Below are positions 55,101 to 64,000 of a stretch of DNA of 64,000 nt, piece after piece. The notes below the pieces were generated by a model. The model did no database searches. It worked only from the letters and a program-made list of their open reading frames with translations, and was not told where the DNA came from. The DNA is from Owenia fusiformis (taxonomy: Eukaryota; Annelida; Polychaeta; Sabellida; Oweniidae), in assembly GCA_903813345.2 (NCBI GenBank), contig CAIIXF020000001.1, forward strand, positions 24,913,915 through 24,977,914, in the 5' to 3' direction. Every line of letters begins with the position of its first letter. The first letter of the stretch is position 1. The position numbers were made by a program, and so were the translations under genes.

Positions 55101-58100
55101 TTGTAGATTAAAAATTCTTTTGACAACAGTAACATAACTGGTGGTAATATTGGTTAACATTTTTTAATGGTTTTATATTTTTGCAAACAGGAGAATTCTG
55201 TAGTGTAGACAGTGATGGATGTGCAAGGGACCCTTGCGATGGTTTGAACTGCACAGATCTCACCCCAGAAGATGAGGCAATTCAGAGGATTGATTATATA
55301 TGTGTCTCGTGTCCGGTTGGATTTGTACAGGAAGGTTCTTTCTGTGTAGGTTAGTACATGTAGTAGTACTTGCTTTGTGGCTGTAATGTAATGTTTAGTG
55401 TTAGCTTATACAGTGTTAGCTTATATAGAAGGAATAAACTTGAATATGTACTGAAATGTATAGATGTAATGTCAGCATATGATGTTTGTAGATGTTGATG
55501 AGTGTAAGAACAACAGTGGTATATGTGATCAGATTTGCGTCAACAACCAAGGAAGCTACAACTGCCAATGCAACCCAGGCTACAGCAACAATAACCAAAA
55601 CAATACATGTCAAGGTACACCATAAAACAGAAAATGTACAATGTACTTATGGACAGAACATAAAGCAAATGAAAATATTGGAACTGATTTACCCACAAAA
55701 CAAAATAATATTTGGGTTTACCTTGTATTCTATGGTATTGATACATCATTTTGTAAATGAAATTATATTTGCATGATTAAATATCATTGTGTATGTAATG
55801 CATAACATGATTGTTGTTTGTCTGAATGTAATGTTTTCCCCATTACTATTACAGATATAGATGAGTGTTTACTTGGGACATCAGGCTGTAGCCAGTTGTG
55901 CACCAACACTCCTGGTAGCTATTCTTGTGGATGCAGAAATACCTACTACATCAACCCCAATGACACCAGTCAGTGTGTTCTCAATGAGACTGCACTCAAA
56001 TGCAACAAATCGTGTGATTTTGGCTGTGAAGTCATTGAGTCAGTTGACACTTGTTTCTGTGGATCAGGCTATGAGCTCAATGCAGATAATGTCACCTGTG
56101 ATGATGTCGATGAATGTAATGCAACCAACTTATGTGAACAAAAATGTATAAACTACCCTGGTGGTTACAACTGTTCCTGCAATGCAGGATATACCCTAGC
56201 AGGAGATGGATATTCATGTTCAGGTAGGATCTTTATAGATAATTTGAATACTATAAAATGCGTGTGAATTTCATCAGTGGGAGGTGAAGGAAGGATAACC
56301 TTGCTGGAAGAGTATGGGATGTTGTCTGTTGGTGTGGCTAGTTTTAATAATTTAGTTAAGATGCTCACATTTTACACTATTATAATGCTCTAGCTAGGGG
56401 TCTATACTTGTAGTATGGCTATTATGGCATATGGCTATATCAATACACAATGGTATGAATGCATAACAGACAATAGCGATTCATATAACAAAACTATAGA
56501 AGTACACACATATAGCATCTATAGAATGGAGTGCTGACACTGCATATATATTTCCAATTAACTATTACAGCCTGTGATGCAATACATTGGGGATTGGAGT
56601 GTAGCAATATATGTTCATGTGGAGATCGAGCACAAAGATGTGACAAAGCTGCAGGATGTGTGGTTTGTCAACCTGGATGGAGAGGGGAGCAATGTGCAGA
56701 TAATGTGAATGAGTGTAATGAGACACAAGAAATATGTGGCCAGTTTTCAATATGCTCAGATACACAAGGATCATATATATGCACATGTATAGACGGATTC
56801 AGCCAAAATGAATCAGGGATATGCATTGGTGAGTCAACACTATTTGGAAGCTAAGTAGACATGATAAAAAGTGAATTTTTGAGAAGCAATATAATGAACA
56901 TTGTTAAGAGTATAAAATTGTAAGTTTATTTTTCATTAGACAACAGGACTGGGTGAAAAAAGTCCTCTGCTGTGCTTTAATTTTAGCCATAACAACACAT
57001 ACAATTTTCCTTTTTCAGGTGTGACATTAAATGTTCTAAATAAGTAAATGCAAAATGTGATTTTAATTCATACATGTTTCAATAATATGTAAACTGTATA
57101 CTCTCTCTTAAATAGATGTGGATGAGTGCCTTACCCAAGGTTGTGGACCCAACAGTATATGTATAAACATACAAGGCTCCTTGACTCCTAACTGTAGCTG
57201 TAAGGCTGGTTTCTTCAACAACAGCAATGGAATATGTGAGGATATTGATGAGTGCAGCAACCTAACTAATCCCTGCACTGATCCAAATGCAAGATGCACT
57301 AACAGACCAGGTATATAATTCATAATACTGTATAACAGTACTCTCTAGCTGTAGGTAAATAGGTATACATATATTTGGAATCAGCATATTGACACCAAAG
57401 TCCATATCATATTAAAACTAACCGTTAGCCCTTAATTCATACAGAAAAATATCTTGTTTGTCTAGTTTTGGCCAAAAACAACTAATTTCATACAGTATCA
57501 TAAGAGACAGATAATGATACTAAATATGTTTCTAATTCAATTGCAGGATCATACCTTTGTACATGTGAAACAGGCTATATTGGAAATCAAACTATATGTC
57601 AAGACATTGATGAGTGTGCAGAATCTAGCTCATGTCCAATTAATCGTGAATGTGTGAATAAGATTGGCTCTTATGAATGTATTGAGCCTATTACATCAAC
57701 AACAACCCCACCATCAACTGAACCTGTGAACACAACTGAAGCTGAGACAACTCCAGCAACAGATGGTAAGTGGATGATATATGGCAGGACTTGCAGTTTT
57801 AAATCATATATGAAATTGATCAACTAAAAAAAAGTTAAATGTAAAACTAAAAATGGCGAATTATAATAGCTGAAAAATCGGGTTCTTAAAATCATTTAAA
57901 CATTTAAATTGACGATCTACCCTTCAGGTTCTAGATCATGTGCCCTTAACTTAAAGTAGTACTTGAATGCCAAATGACTTTTTTCTACAATTCAGATCTT
58001 CTTGAAAAAATCAAGGTGAAAGATATACTGATGTATAACAAATTGTGCGAACATTAGGAAGATTGAACATTTAATTATTTCTGATAAAATGTTTTAATTT

Positions 58101-61100
58101 AACATTGCTCTCAATGGGAAATTATTTTTTATCTTTTAAAAAAATGCGCAATTCAGATTTTCTTAAAAATGACTGCGATCATTCATTGTTTTATTCAGTT
58201 TTGTTTTTTGTCATTGGAGATGTGCCAATTGACTGCACAATACATTGAAGTACAACCTTAACATGGAAAATCAACTCAAGTCTAAGAGAGTCTAAGAAGT
58301 CTAATAAATCTAAGAGCATGGCAAATATTTTTCTTCTATTAATATCCCTGACTTTCCTATTTATAGCTACTGGTAATAAAACAAAGACATAATCAACAGA
58401 TTACAGGATTTCAAAACTACTGAATTACTGAGAGCTGTTTGACATTATTGAATATGATAATTCAAAAAAATTAATACTTTAATGAAATGCTGCAAAAACA
58501 GTTTTGGAATCACAAAAGCCATGTCTGACTTTTTAATTCTATATATTGAGGAATGGCTTCAAAAATCAATTCGTTTGGAGATATATATTAATATCAAAAA
58601 CCAATTCTATAATGTTTTTCAGTTATTTAATAATTATCTTTTGGGCACCACCTTGTCACAGCACAAACAAAAGTTTAGATAACTCTGAAGTGATTTGCCT
58701 CAGAATTATAACTAATTCAAAGTACCTTAAGCTTATATTAATTTCAACTCATTGGTAAAAATGATAGCCTTAAATACATACTACAACTATTTAGCTTTTC
58801 TTAAAATTTCTTGCTGTTTCAATAAGAAAGGAATACTTCAAATAAATAAATTCAAATCTTGAAAAGTAATATTGTTCAGACATACGATAATCTTTTGTAA
58901 ATGTTATTGTTCATAGGAGTCACACCCTAGAATTAACAGTTTGACCATTATTTGTCTTTGGGAAGTTATACAATTATTCAAACCTTTGAATTGTTAGAAA
59001 ATGGATAATCAAATATTGCCAAAGGGACTGATCAAATTGGTAAAGTTTCTACTTCTTTCATTTTAACAATAGCAATGTCAACATATTTGACTCAGACTAA
59101 ATGGAAATTGTATTTGTTCTTTGGGTGGGAGGCTACTGTCGTTCATTCAGAATTTAGATGGCCTTCTTGACATTTGCTCGAGTGAAATATCACTTTGTCC
59201 AGGAAATAATGCTCAATTATTGAGACTTTGAATTTAGTGTAGTGGATTGACACATGTAACTGAAAATGGAATTTATGAAATGGGTACTCACATTAACTAT
59301 TTATGGTAAGTTTATAAAAAATTGACTAATTATGATAATAATATACATGTAATATGAACAGCAATTTTTATTAATATTACACAGATAAAAATACTCATAA
59401 AAAACTAATATGAAAAAAAAGAATGAAAAATTATATTGATTTTTATGATTTTTTGTATTTTTAATTTCAGATAAAATTAATAAGCATGCTTTTTCTTCAA
59501 AAGAGCTATGTTACTTTAATTATTACTATGAGGATGGTTTAGTAAAAAATAATTTATCAATGGGAACAGTCCCAACTTTTAGCCATCAACTTACAAACAT
59601 AGTTCCCTTTATGTCGCTTTTCATGTTTATTCAATGAAATATTTTTTTAAAACATTGGCAAAGAAATAAAATGTTAAAAGGTAATATATTATTGACATTT
59701 GAATAAGTATTTGTTATATTTATAAGAGGAAATATTTAAAAATTAATGAATAGTGATATACCGCTGCTTTTCCATTATTTTTATATTATTTTACATTATT
59801 TTCATTAAGTAATCTAAAAAATATTTGAATCAATAATCAAATATTATAAAATATTGAATTTGTGTTTACAGTGAGTACGACAACCATTACCCTGACAGAT
59901 CCATGTAGTGCAGCTCTGCCATGCAAGAATGGAGGCACATGTTACAGGGAAGAAAGCTCTCAGCAATTTACATGCCTCTGTGCTCCAGGCTTTGGGGGAC
60001 CTCTTTGTTCAAAAAGTGGGTTCATAATTTTAAACATGTATAAATTAGGATAAATATGCCATATAGTAGTGGTAACTGAAAATATTTCTAAAATTCATCT
60101 AAACATAATTTTCAATTAGGAATGAATATACATAAAAAATACTGGTTTTTTGTTTCACATAGTATATGCATTGTTTTAAGTTAAACAGATCCCTTTTACA
60201 AATTTAAAGAAAAATATTACATTTAAATGTAGCATAAAAATATGATTTATGATGAAGTTACTTAATTGATATAAAAACCTATTTAATTTCATCTTTCAGG
60301 CACATTGGAATACCAAACTGTGGCCCCCTTAACCACAACATACACTGCCGACTTGGCAGTGCCTACATCTGAAGCCTATTTAGCACTGGCAGCCAAAGTG
60401 TGTGCTGAGGTAAGATAACATACATTTATATAGTAAACATCATTCACATCAAATAAATATGATAAATTAAAGAAATAATAACTAGTAAGTACAGTATTTT
60501 TATATGGTACTTGGTGTCATTATGGCTGCTAGTTTGAAAAATGGTCACAGATGATTACTAGTGGGGAATTCAGTCACAAGAGGTTTGAAATGTACTTTTT
60601 ATATTGATTGAAAACTACGTATAGTTATAAACATTGGGAAAAAATATGCAAATAAAAAATATCAGTATAAGTGGGCTCCATATACTTTTCTTTATTTTTC
60701 AGGTCGACTCAACATATCAAACTTCCTCATTATCATCAGTCTACCTAAGATGTCAAGTGACTGGCTTCACACCCAGGTCTGTGGTAGAAAACAACACTGC
60801 GGCGAATGCAGCTGAGGTTAAGTACACAATTGTGTTCTCCCAGGAAACAGAAAGGCCAGTGACTGCTCAGGAGGCAAAAGACAGGTTCACTGCATTAGTG
60901 GCAACTTCAGACATACTAGTGAACATATCAAATGGACTCAGTTCAGCAGAGTTAACTACAATACTAGGGAATTCAACAATCTTTGCTTCATCCACAACTA
61001 GTGCATTGATAGTATCAGGTAATTATTGATCATTTCAGAATGTGATCATTTCTTTGGCCCTCTATAGTGCGACAAAGCATACAGCCATGCAGATATCAGG

Positions 61101-63201
61101 AACCGTTAGCATTTCTATGAACATAGCAGGAACTTTAAATATAAGCCAGAAAAATGTGAATTCTAATGATTTATGATTATTTAAAGCATATGAAAGACTA
61201 TAATATTTACACTTGACCTACTTATTTGTTCCAGATATTGATGAGTGTGCATCTAGTGAATTGAATGACTGTGATGCTAATGCCATATGTTCCAACAGTG
61301 CAGGTAGTTTCACATGTTCATGTAACAGTGGATTCTCAGACATACCTGCCACCAACAGACCAGGAAGAATATGTACAGAACAGTGTAATGACACTACCTG
61401 TTTAAATGATGGGGTCTGCTTAGAAAGACTTGGGAACACGACGGAGTGTATGTAAGTGAAGTCTCAATGTTTTAACAATGCCCTAAATGCCCAATTTTCG
61501 ATGCAAAAGACCTCCTGAATCAAATAATATCTAACGCAAAGACACCAAATTTTAGTATTACTTCAAGGATCACTTTATACCAAATTGAATACACTTCATT
61601 TTCAACTGCAACAAAACCATGAACACAAAATCAGATAAACACTTTATAAACACCAAATATAATGACTATGGATTAAAAAAAAATTATTCATCTGCAGTAT
61701 TATATCATTTGCAAAAGATATATTGCTTTTATTCTATACTTCCAGATGCAAGGATGGTTTTATTGGTGAAACATGTGCAATTCAAGTACTAAGTAATGGT
61801 AAGAACTTTTTATGTATGTATGTAAAATATGTTAAAATAATTAGTAATAAACCTTATTTTCATTTTTGTTTAAATAGATCTGACCAGTGTTATAAAATAT
61901 AGACATTTTGTTTATTGATACAAAATAAGGAAACAATTCAACAAAAAGAAAATGCATACTGAGCGTACTGTCAGTATACTGAGATTAATCCTTACATTAT
62001 CAACATGGACCTTTTTATATTTTTCAGGACTTCTTGAGTGGCAGATCATTGTTATAGCAATATCTGGCGGGTTTGCTCTAATCATGCTAATCCTTGGCTG
62101 TACAGTGTGTTGCTCTATGTACTACAAGAGATTCCAACGCAGGAAACAACTCCAGAAACGATACCTGTATCAACGCAATACAGACTTTAGACAACCAATA
62201 TTCAATGAGGTTGCATTTGATAATGATGGGTACCTGAGCGAGGCAGGATCATATAAAAATAGGCCTACTCAACCTGCTCTTACTGGAGAAGTGCCACTAA
62301 GTCAGGTTGCTGAAGCTGTAGACCAGTTTAGAGATAGACCCATCTATGTAAGTGCCACATCAATTAGTTTTTTAAATCTTAATTTTATTAAAGCAAAGTA
62401 CCAATACCATTACAAATCATGCACAATGGCATCATTAACATGAGAAAATTTTGTTTTCAGCTGCCCCAACTTATACCAGGTCCAACTAGTCGGTCAAGAG
62501 GCCTTGAACCATTCATGACACTCGGTTCAAGATATGCCACTACTTCAGATGGAAGGAGTTCATACAGTAGGGGCTCTAGTTTCTTTGGTAGACCAATCAG
62601 CTTGCCAACTGGGCCTTCAAACCTAGTAAGTACTGAATTTTATCGAAAATGAAAATTGAAAAAGTGACAATCAAGTGTGATTGAATTCAGATGGCATACA
62701 GTGTACATGCACCTTACACACCAAAAAAGAAAAATGAGATTGTACCATCTTTTCTGTCAAGATCATTATTTCAAAATATAATTCCATTGGCTGCTAATAA
62801 CAGTATGCCTATGCATACTTGGCCTGTCATGAAACAATTATTGGTTCTAAGCCACAAAGCTGAGCAAACTATTTCACCATCAAACTGCTTAAATTATGGG
62901 GTCATATTTCACTGTGTACACAGCACCAATCCTTCATAATATTTTCGACATATAAGTATCTGCATAAACAATTAGATATTTATGTTTCTATAAATGATTT
63001 TAACTTTGTTTACAGCAACGCAGCCATAGTGAGGACAATATACAAGAAAGATTTTTCTATGAACAAGAAAGAATATCAGGTGAAGCTGAAGATGCAATGG
63101 GCCCTGGGCCCTCAGGACGTCGGTCTAGTATAGACTATGTGGAACCAACTGAACGAAGCTATCAGATACCACGTCCACAGCTTCATGAAGAATATTTCTA
63201 A
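22093..63201 (+). CDS. Giant MUC4-like transmembrane mucin (27 exons)
   Basis: Predicted cell-surface membrane mucin of about 9,715 residues. Exons: 22093-22171, 25703-49543, 50325-50458, 50668-51069, 51290-51497, 51651-51904, 52318-52528, 52718-52951, 53239-53376, 53531-53719, 53866-54117, 54444-54645, 54797-54966, 55191-55349, 55492-55614, 55855-56223, 56571-56828, 57116-57310, 57547-57765, 59872-60015, 60300-60409, 60703-61018, 61235-61451, 61746-61798, 62028-62347, 62461-62625, 63016-63201. All introns are GT-AG, all phases match, and the total is 29,148 bp. Domains in order: signal peptide (1-~27), mucin repeat (~28-7970), NIDO (~7990-8220), AMOP (~8222-8377), VWD with GDPH at 8382-8385, cadherin-like fold (~8648-8745), about eleven EGF modules with a Thr/Pro linker, SEA-like (~9261-9402), two EGF modules, a membrane span (~9497-9521) and a cytoplasmic tail. 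This order is that of the MUC4/NIDO-AMOP-VWD family. The least certain parts are the first exon and its link to 25703. Array 1 may be an additional upstream part. Confidence 0.82.
22851..22990 (+). repeat. CAACTCAACCCCAAGT minisatellite
   Basis: Irregular tandem repeat of CTCAACCCC with spacers AAGTCAA, TGTAAAA or AGTAAAA, about nine copies. The reverse complement of the same motif occurs at 23433-23490, so the two may be the ends of one ~640-bp element. Confidence 0.8.
23433..23490 (-). repeat. Inverted copy of the CTCAACCCC minisatellite
   Basis: Four GGGTTGAGTT units (GGGTTGAGTTTTACTGGG and similar), complementary to 22851-22990. The intervening ~440 bp is AT-rich and has no coding frame. 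Confidence 0.78.
23621..23818 (+). repeat. Two ~40-bp direct repeats, 157 bp apart
   Basis: 23621-23660 and 23778-23818 share AAATGGAT-ATGTTG and CATATTTTACAC followed by CCCCTCCAT. The copies differ at a few positions. No function is visible. Confidence 0.6.
23975..24537. mobile_element. Fold-back element, ~560 bp palindrome
   Basis: The left arm contains ACTGGTGATCCACTCGATTA and GGTTCGTTTTGGTAACAAAA. The right arm carries the same sequences reverse-complemented near 24480-24529. The match continues with interruptions to a hinge near 24240-24265, where AACTTAAGTG/CACTTAAGTT pairs. No transposase is present. This is typical of a fold-back MITE. The family and target-site duplication are not clear. 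Confidence 0.78.
24795..25180. mobile_element. Second fold-back hairpin, ~390 bp
   Basis: The strongest pairing is AAGGCGCAAGGCCAC near 24940-24953 with GTGGCCTTGCGCCTTTTTT near 25003-25021, around a hinge of about 20 bases near 24970-24990. The arms continue outward: GCACGGTATGG pairs with CCATACCGTGC, and AAAATTCAA near 24798 pairs with TTGAATTTT near 25165. The 61-codon frame at 25055-25240 overlaps the right arm and is not a gene. It lies about 500 bp upstream of the giant exon. Confidence 0.78.
25681..25708 (+). other. Splice acceptor of giant exon (tandem AG)
   Basis: A pyrimidine-rich run ends TTCTTACTACAG|CTACAG|CTGATG. Both AGs (25701-25702 and 25707-25708) keep the same phase and differ by two codons, so either gives an in-frame product after the signal exon or after array 1. 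Confidence 0.7.
25703..49543 (+). CDS. Exon 2: 23.8-kb mucin-repeat exon
   Basis: A single open frame of 7,947 codons with no stop. It is almost wholly Thr (nearly half), Ala, Asp and Val, with essentially no Pro or Cys in the repeat core and little Ser. Thr runs such as ATTTVAD suit mucin-type O-glycosylation. An Asp every 5-7 residues makes the rod strongly acidic. The exon opens with diverged repeats ([15 protein letters not shown]) and ends TTAASILQN before A|GTATGT (phase 1). Without splicing the frame would stop at 49630-49632. The expected role is a long glycosylated spacer or barrier at the cell surface. The lack of Pro is unusual for a mucin. Exact length is only as reliable as the assembly through a near-identical array. 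Confidence 0.9.
25870..41570 (+). repeat. Array 2 zone I: 282-bp A/B higher-order repeat
   Basis: 141-bp monomers alternate between type A ([13 protein letters not shown] with [14 protein letters not shown]) and type B ([16 protein letters not shown] with [14 protein letters not shown]), giving a 282-bp dimer repeated with very little change. Successive dimers start for example at 28271, 28553, 34520, 34802, 35084, 35366 and 35648. The phase slips where two or more A units follow each other (near 27284, 29912, 31058 and 38156), as unequal exchange would produce. Confidence 0.9.
41570..46130 (+). repeat. Array 2 zone II: plain 141-bp units with TFSGD variants
   Basis: The A/B alternation stops. 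Units are mainly [19 protein letters not shown] followed by [19 protein letters not shown] rare variant, [17 protein letters not shown], occurs six times (GAG codon at 42733, 43015, 43720, 44776, 45058 and 45763). The last three are exactly 2,043 bp after the first three, marking a block duplication. Confidence 0.88.
46190..47750 (+). repeat. Array 2 zone III: return of A/B units
   Basis: A/B dimers reappear, for example starting at 46370, 47039 and 47321, with more substitutions than zone I (such as [12 protein letters not shown] near 46790). The zone flanks the plain-unit zone, so that zone looks inserted into or expanded within an older A/B array. Confidence 0.8.
47750..49543 (+). repeat. 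Array 2 degenerate 3' edge
   Basis: Repeats become progressively irregular: changed spacing, more Lys, Ile, Ser and Pro, and a final stretch built on short [12 protein letters not shown] units from about 49230. The frame stays open. This is the usual picture of an array whose interior is homogenised while its edge decays. Confidence 0.85.
49544..50324. other. Intron 2
   Basis: 781 bp between the mucin exon and the first NIDO exon. The acceptor is TCTCTTTTTTTTCCAG. Nothing else is recognised. Confidence 0.7.
50325..51497 (+). CDS. Exons 3-5: NIDO domain
   Basis: Exons 50325-50458, 50668-51069 and 51290-51497 (about residues 7974-8222). The hallmarks are MPFPFFNK, the LSVHGFLSF strand, [14 protein letters not shown], and [20 protein letters not shown] followed by GFTDGN. 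This is the nidogen/MUC4/alpha-tectorin NIDO module, an extracellular domain usually placed directly before AMOP. The intron phases are 0, 0 and 1. Sequons (NLS, NAT twice) suggest N-glycosylation. The short insertion between APFW and the VYF strand contains [10 protein letters not shown]. Confidence 0.9.
51651..52528 (+). CDS. Exons 6-7: AMOP domain
   Basis: Exons 51651-51904 and 52318-52528 (about residues 8222-8377). Signature residues are [24 protein letters not shown], a Cys in EKLCVV, ECCYS, PYSWCC and [10 protein letters not shown], matching the Cys pattern of AMOP (adhesion-associated domain in MUC4 and other proteins). It is likely a disulfide-bonded adhesive module between NIDO and VWD. 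The intron splits the domain in phase 0, just before ECCYS. Confidence 0.92.
52718..54117 (+). CDS. Exons 8-11: VWD domain and C-terminal extension
   Basis: Exons 52718-52951, 53239-53376, 53531-53719 and 53866-54117. It starts [20 protein letters not shown], the von Willebrand type D opening with a GDPH site encoded at 52732-52743. It continues through [14 protein letters not shown] (the usual LLGN/NGN core) and ends with EYGQAWQVT, like the YGxSW element of the family. In mammalian MUC4 the peptide bond inside GDPH is cut, leaving two chains that stay together. The same is inferred here. After VWD comes the MUC4-type segment with Cys pairs in [15 protein letters not shown]. Confidence 0.9.
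54444..54966 (+). CDS. Exons 12-13: cadherin-like fold and start of EGF
   Basis: Exons 54444-54645 and 54797-54966 (about residues 8648-8771), joined by a phase-2 intron. The pattern [25 protein letters not shown] and [12 protein letters not shown] resembles dystroglycan/cadherin-like Ig-type folds (VNDxDxD and a DNKG strand turn) that follow VWD in MUC4 relatives. The second exon then opens an EGF module ([21 protein letters not shown]) completed by the next exon. The fold assignment is by pattern only. Confidence 0.7.
55191..57765 (+). CDS. Exons 14-19: EGF-like array and Thr/Pro linker
   Basis: Exons 55191-55349, 55492-55614, 55855-56223, 56571-56828, 57116-57310 and 57547-57765, all bounded by phase-1 introns. 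They encode about ten EGF-like modules, several calcium-binding (DVDEC, DIDEC, NVNEC with the matching GSYxC). One module near 56580-56700 resembles the laminin/MEGF type ([17 protein letters not shown]). The array should form a stiffened Ca2+-dependent stalk. The last module ([11 protein letters not shown] to SYECIEP) has only four cysteines and runs into a short Thr/Pro stretch ([11 protein letters not shown]), so it looks truncated. Confidence 0.9.
57766..59871. other. Intron 19, 2.1 kb AT-rich
   Basis: The longest intron in the 3' half, very AT-rich especially at 59300-59850. The frames at 58482-58758 show no EGF cysteine spacing or other recognisable protein. No additional exon was found. 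Confidence 0.6.
59872..60015 (+). CDS. Exon 20: single EGF module
   Basis: A phase-1/phase-1 exon of 144 bp encoding [18 protein letters not shown], then CKNGGTCY and [12 protein letters not shown]. It is a complete non-calcium EGF with six cysteines. The donor AAAAA|GTGGGT is weaker than its neighbours, but it is the only site that keeps phase with the acceptor at 60299. Confidence 0.85.
60300..61018 (+). CDS. Exons 21-22: SEA-like domain
   Basis: Exons 60300-60409 and 60703-61018 (about residues 9261-9402). The segment has no EGF cysteine pattern. It has two Cys (KVCAE, LRCQV), the strand [11 protein letters not shown], and a helix-rich tail with four NxS/T sequons (NNT, NIS, NGL-flanking, NST). 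Its position between EGF modules just outside the membrane and the F/Y-V strands resemble SEA domains of membrane mucins. The classic GSVVV autocleavage motif is not seen; the nearest string is RSVVENN. Assignment is tentative. Confidence 0.5.
61235..61798 (+). CDS. Exons 23-24: membrane-proximal EGF pair
   Basis: Exons 61235-61451 and 61746-61798. There is a calcium-binding EGF ([24 protein letters not shown], ending GRIC) followed by a second EGF ([25 protein letters not shown]) that is split by a phase-2 intron inside its fifth cysteine region: AT|A reads Ile. These lie immediately before the transmembrane exon, as in MUC4 relatives. Confidence 0.88.
62028..63201 (+). CDS. Exons 25-27: transmembrane span and cytoplasmic tail
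   Basis: Exons 62028-62347, 62461-62625 and 63016-63201, stop TAA at 63199-63201. The membrane span is [20 protein letters not shown] followed by CTVCC, a palmitoylation-like Cys cluster, and the basic stop-transfer [13 protein letters not shown]. The ~190-residue tail is rich in Ser, Arg and Tyr. It includes [10 protein letters not shown] (a basophilic kinase-type site next to a Tyr motif), DGYLSEAG and QRSHSEDN, and ends HEEYF, whose last four residues fit a class III PDZ-binding pattern. The tail motifs are inference. A single-pass type I topology is clear. Confidence 0.9.
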
Positions 63202-64000
63202 AACCAACAACATGACCAGCATGAGTAATAAATTGTTGCTCAGTCTACTGAGTCAATAATATTACTATGTGCCACATTTGCTCAACACAGACTTATGTCA
63301 ACATAGACAACTATTGCAGTATTTGAAAAGTAGTGAGATTAAATGATGCAAAATGAGATTAGGAAATAAGTTCACAAATGACATAACATGAAATGTTCAT
63401 GAAACAATGTGTTTAAATAGCAATAGCTCACCATGTGAGCTAAAATAATTACATTAATTCAAAAATGGCTTGACGCGGCTGTTATGAAAATATTATACTC
63501 AGGAGATGTGCTACACAAATAGTGTGAATAAAGCACACATACACATTATTCACTAAGCGGCAATAATATAAGCACTTGAGTCACATGCACGAACAAGAAT
63601 AAATGTTATCCTAGAATAGTATATTAATAGATTAGATTTTGAACAGGGGATGTGCTTGTTGAATCTGTCATTCAACAATAAAACATGGTGCATGAAAAAA
63701 TGGGGACTTCCTTTGCCAAGGTTGATCACAATTTTTGAGATGCCATAAAAATAATATTTAAGCTAATATAATTTATTGTTAGTGGTATGCAAGATAACCT
63801 GATGAATCAAAATATACCAGTGCAATATCATGGTTATAGTGTAGTTATTAAAAATATATTGATATAAACAATATATGATAATTAACATATATATGATTGT
63901 TTTAGGCATAAATATGCCAGTTGTCATATATTATGTAAATTATTTAGTTGTTAAATAAACATGTTTATATCTACAGTACAATATATGATGACTAACCTAT
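63202..64000 (+). other. 3' UTR and candidate poly(A) signals
   Basis: No further coding sequence. AATAAA hexamers occur at 63227-63232, 63527-63532, 63598-63603, 63677-63682 and 63954-63959. Any could end the transcript, and several suggest alternative polyadenylation. The rest is AT-rich. Confidence 0.65.

Noticed and set aside
58482-58758. Possible missed exon in the 2.1-kb intron
   Set aside because: The two frames there lack cysteine spacing of EGF or any known domain, and no acceptor and donor pair with matching phase was seen.

Overview
This window is animal (metazoan) nuclear DNA, most likely from a marine invertebrate. The reasons are GT-AG introns, mostly phase-1 exons carrying extracellular domains, an AT-rich non-coding background with fold-back transposons, and a MUC4-type domain order (mucin repeat, NIDO, AMOP, VWD, EGF, SEA-like, transmembrane). 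The phylum cannot be fixed from the sequence alone.

The window is dominated by one enormous membrane-mucin gene on the + strand. I can assemble a frame-consistent model of 27 exons: a signal-peptide exon at 22093-22171; one 23,841-bp exon at 25703-49543 that is almost entirely a Thr/Ala/Asp/Val tandem repeat; then 25 short exons from 50325 to the stop at 63199-63201. The exon lengths sum to 29,148 bp, which is divisible by three and predicts about 9,715 residues. The repeat should form a long O-glycosylated extracellular rod. The NIDO-AMOP-VWD block carries a GDPH site like the one at which mammalian MUC4 is cut. EGF modules and a SEA-like domain lead to a single membrane span and a cytoplasmic tail of about 190 residues.

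A second, separate array of the same 141-bp repeat fills 1-13533. It is open from the window edge and ends at a good phase-1 splice donor, with no mucin C-terminal exons before the signal-peptide exon at 22093. It could be an upstream exon of the same gene that splices to 25703 in frame, with 22093 as an internal promoter. It could instead be the remnant of a tandem duplicate.

The 12.2 kb between the arrays (13534-25702) contains the signal exon and a cluster of inverted-repeat elements. These are a 2.7-kb TA-flanked element built from inverted copies of a ~370-bp monomer (14978-17710), an outer inverted pair (13831-13917 / 18440-18518), an element bounded by inverted minisatellites (22851-23490), and two fold-back hairpins (23975-24537 and 24795-25180). 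The array itself has a higher-order structure: 282-bp A/B dimers, a zone of plain 141-bp units, block duplications, and degenerate edges.
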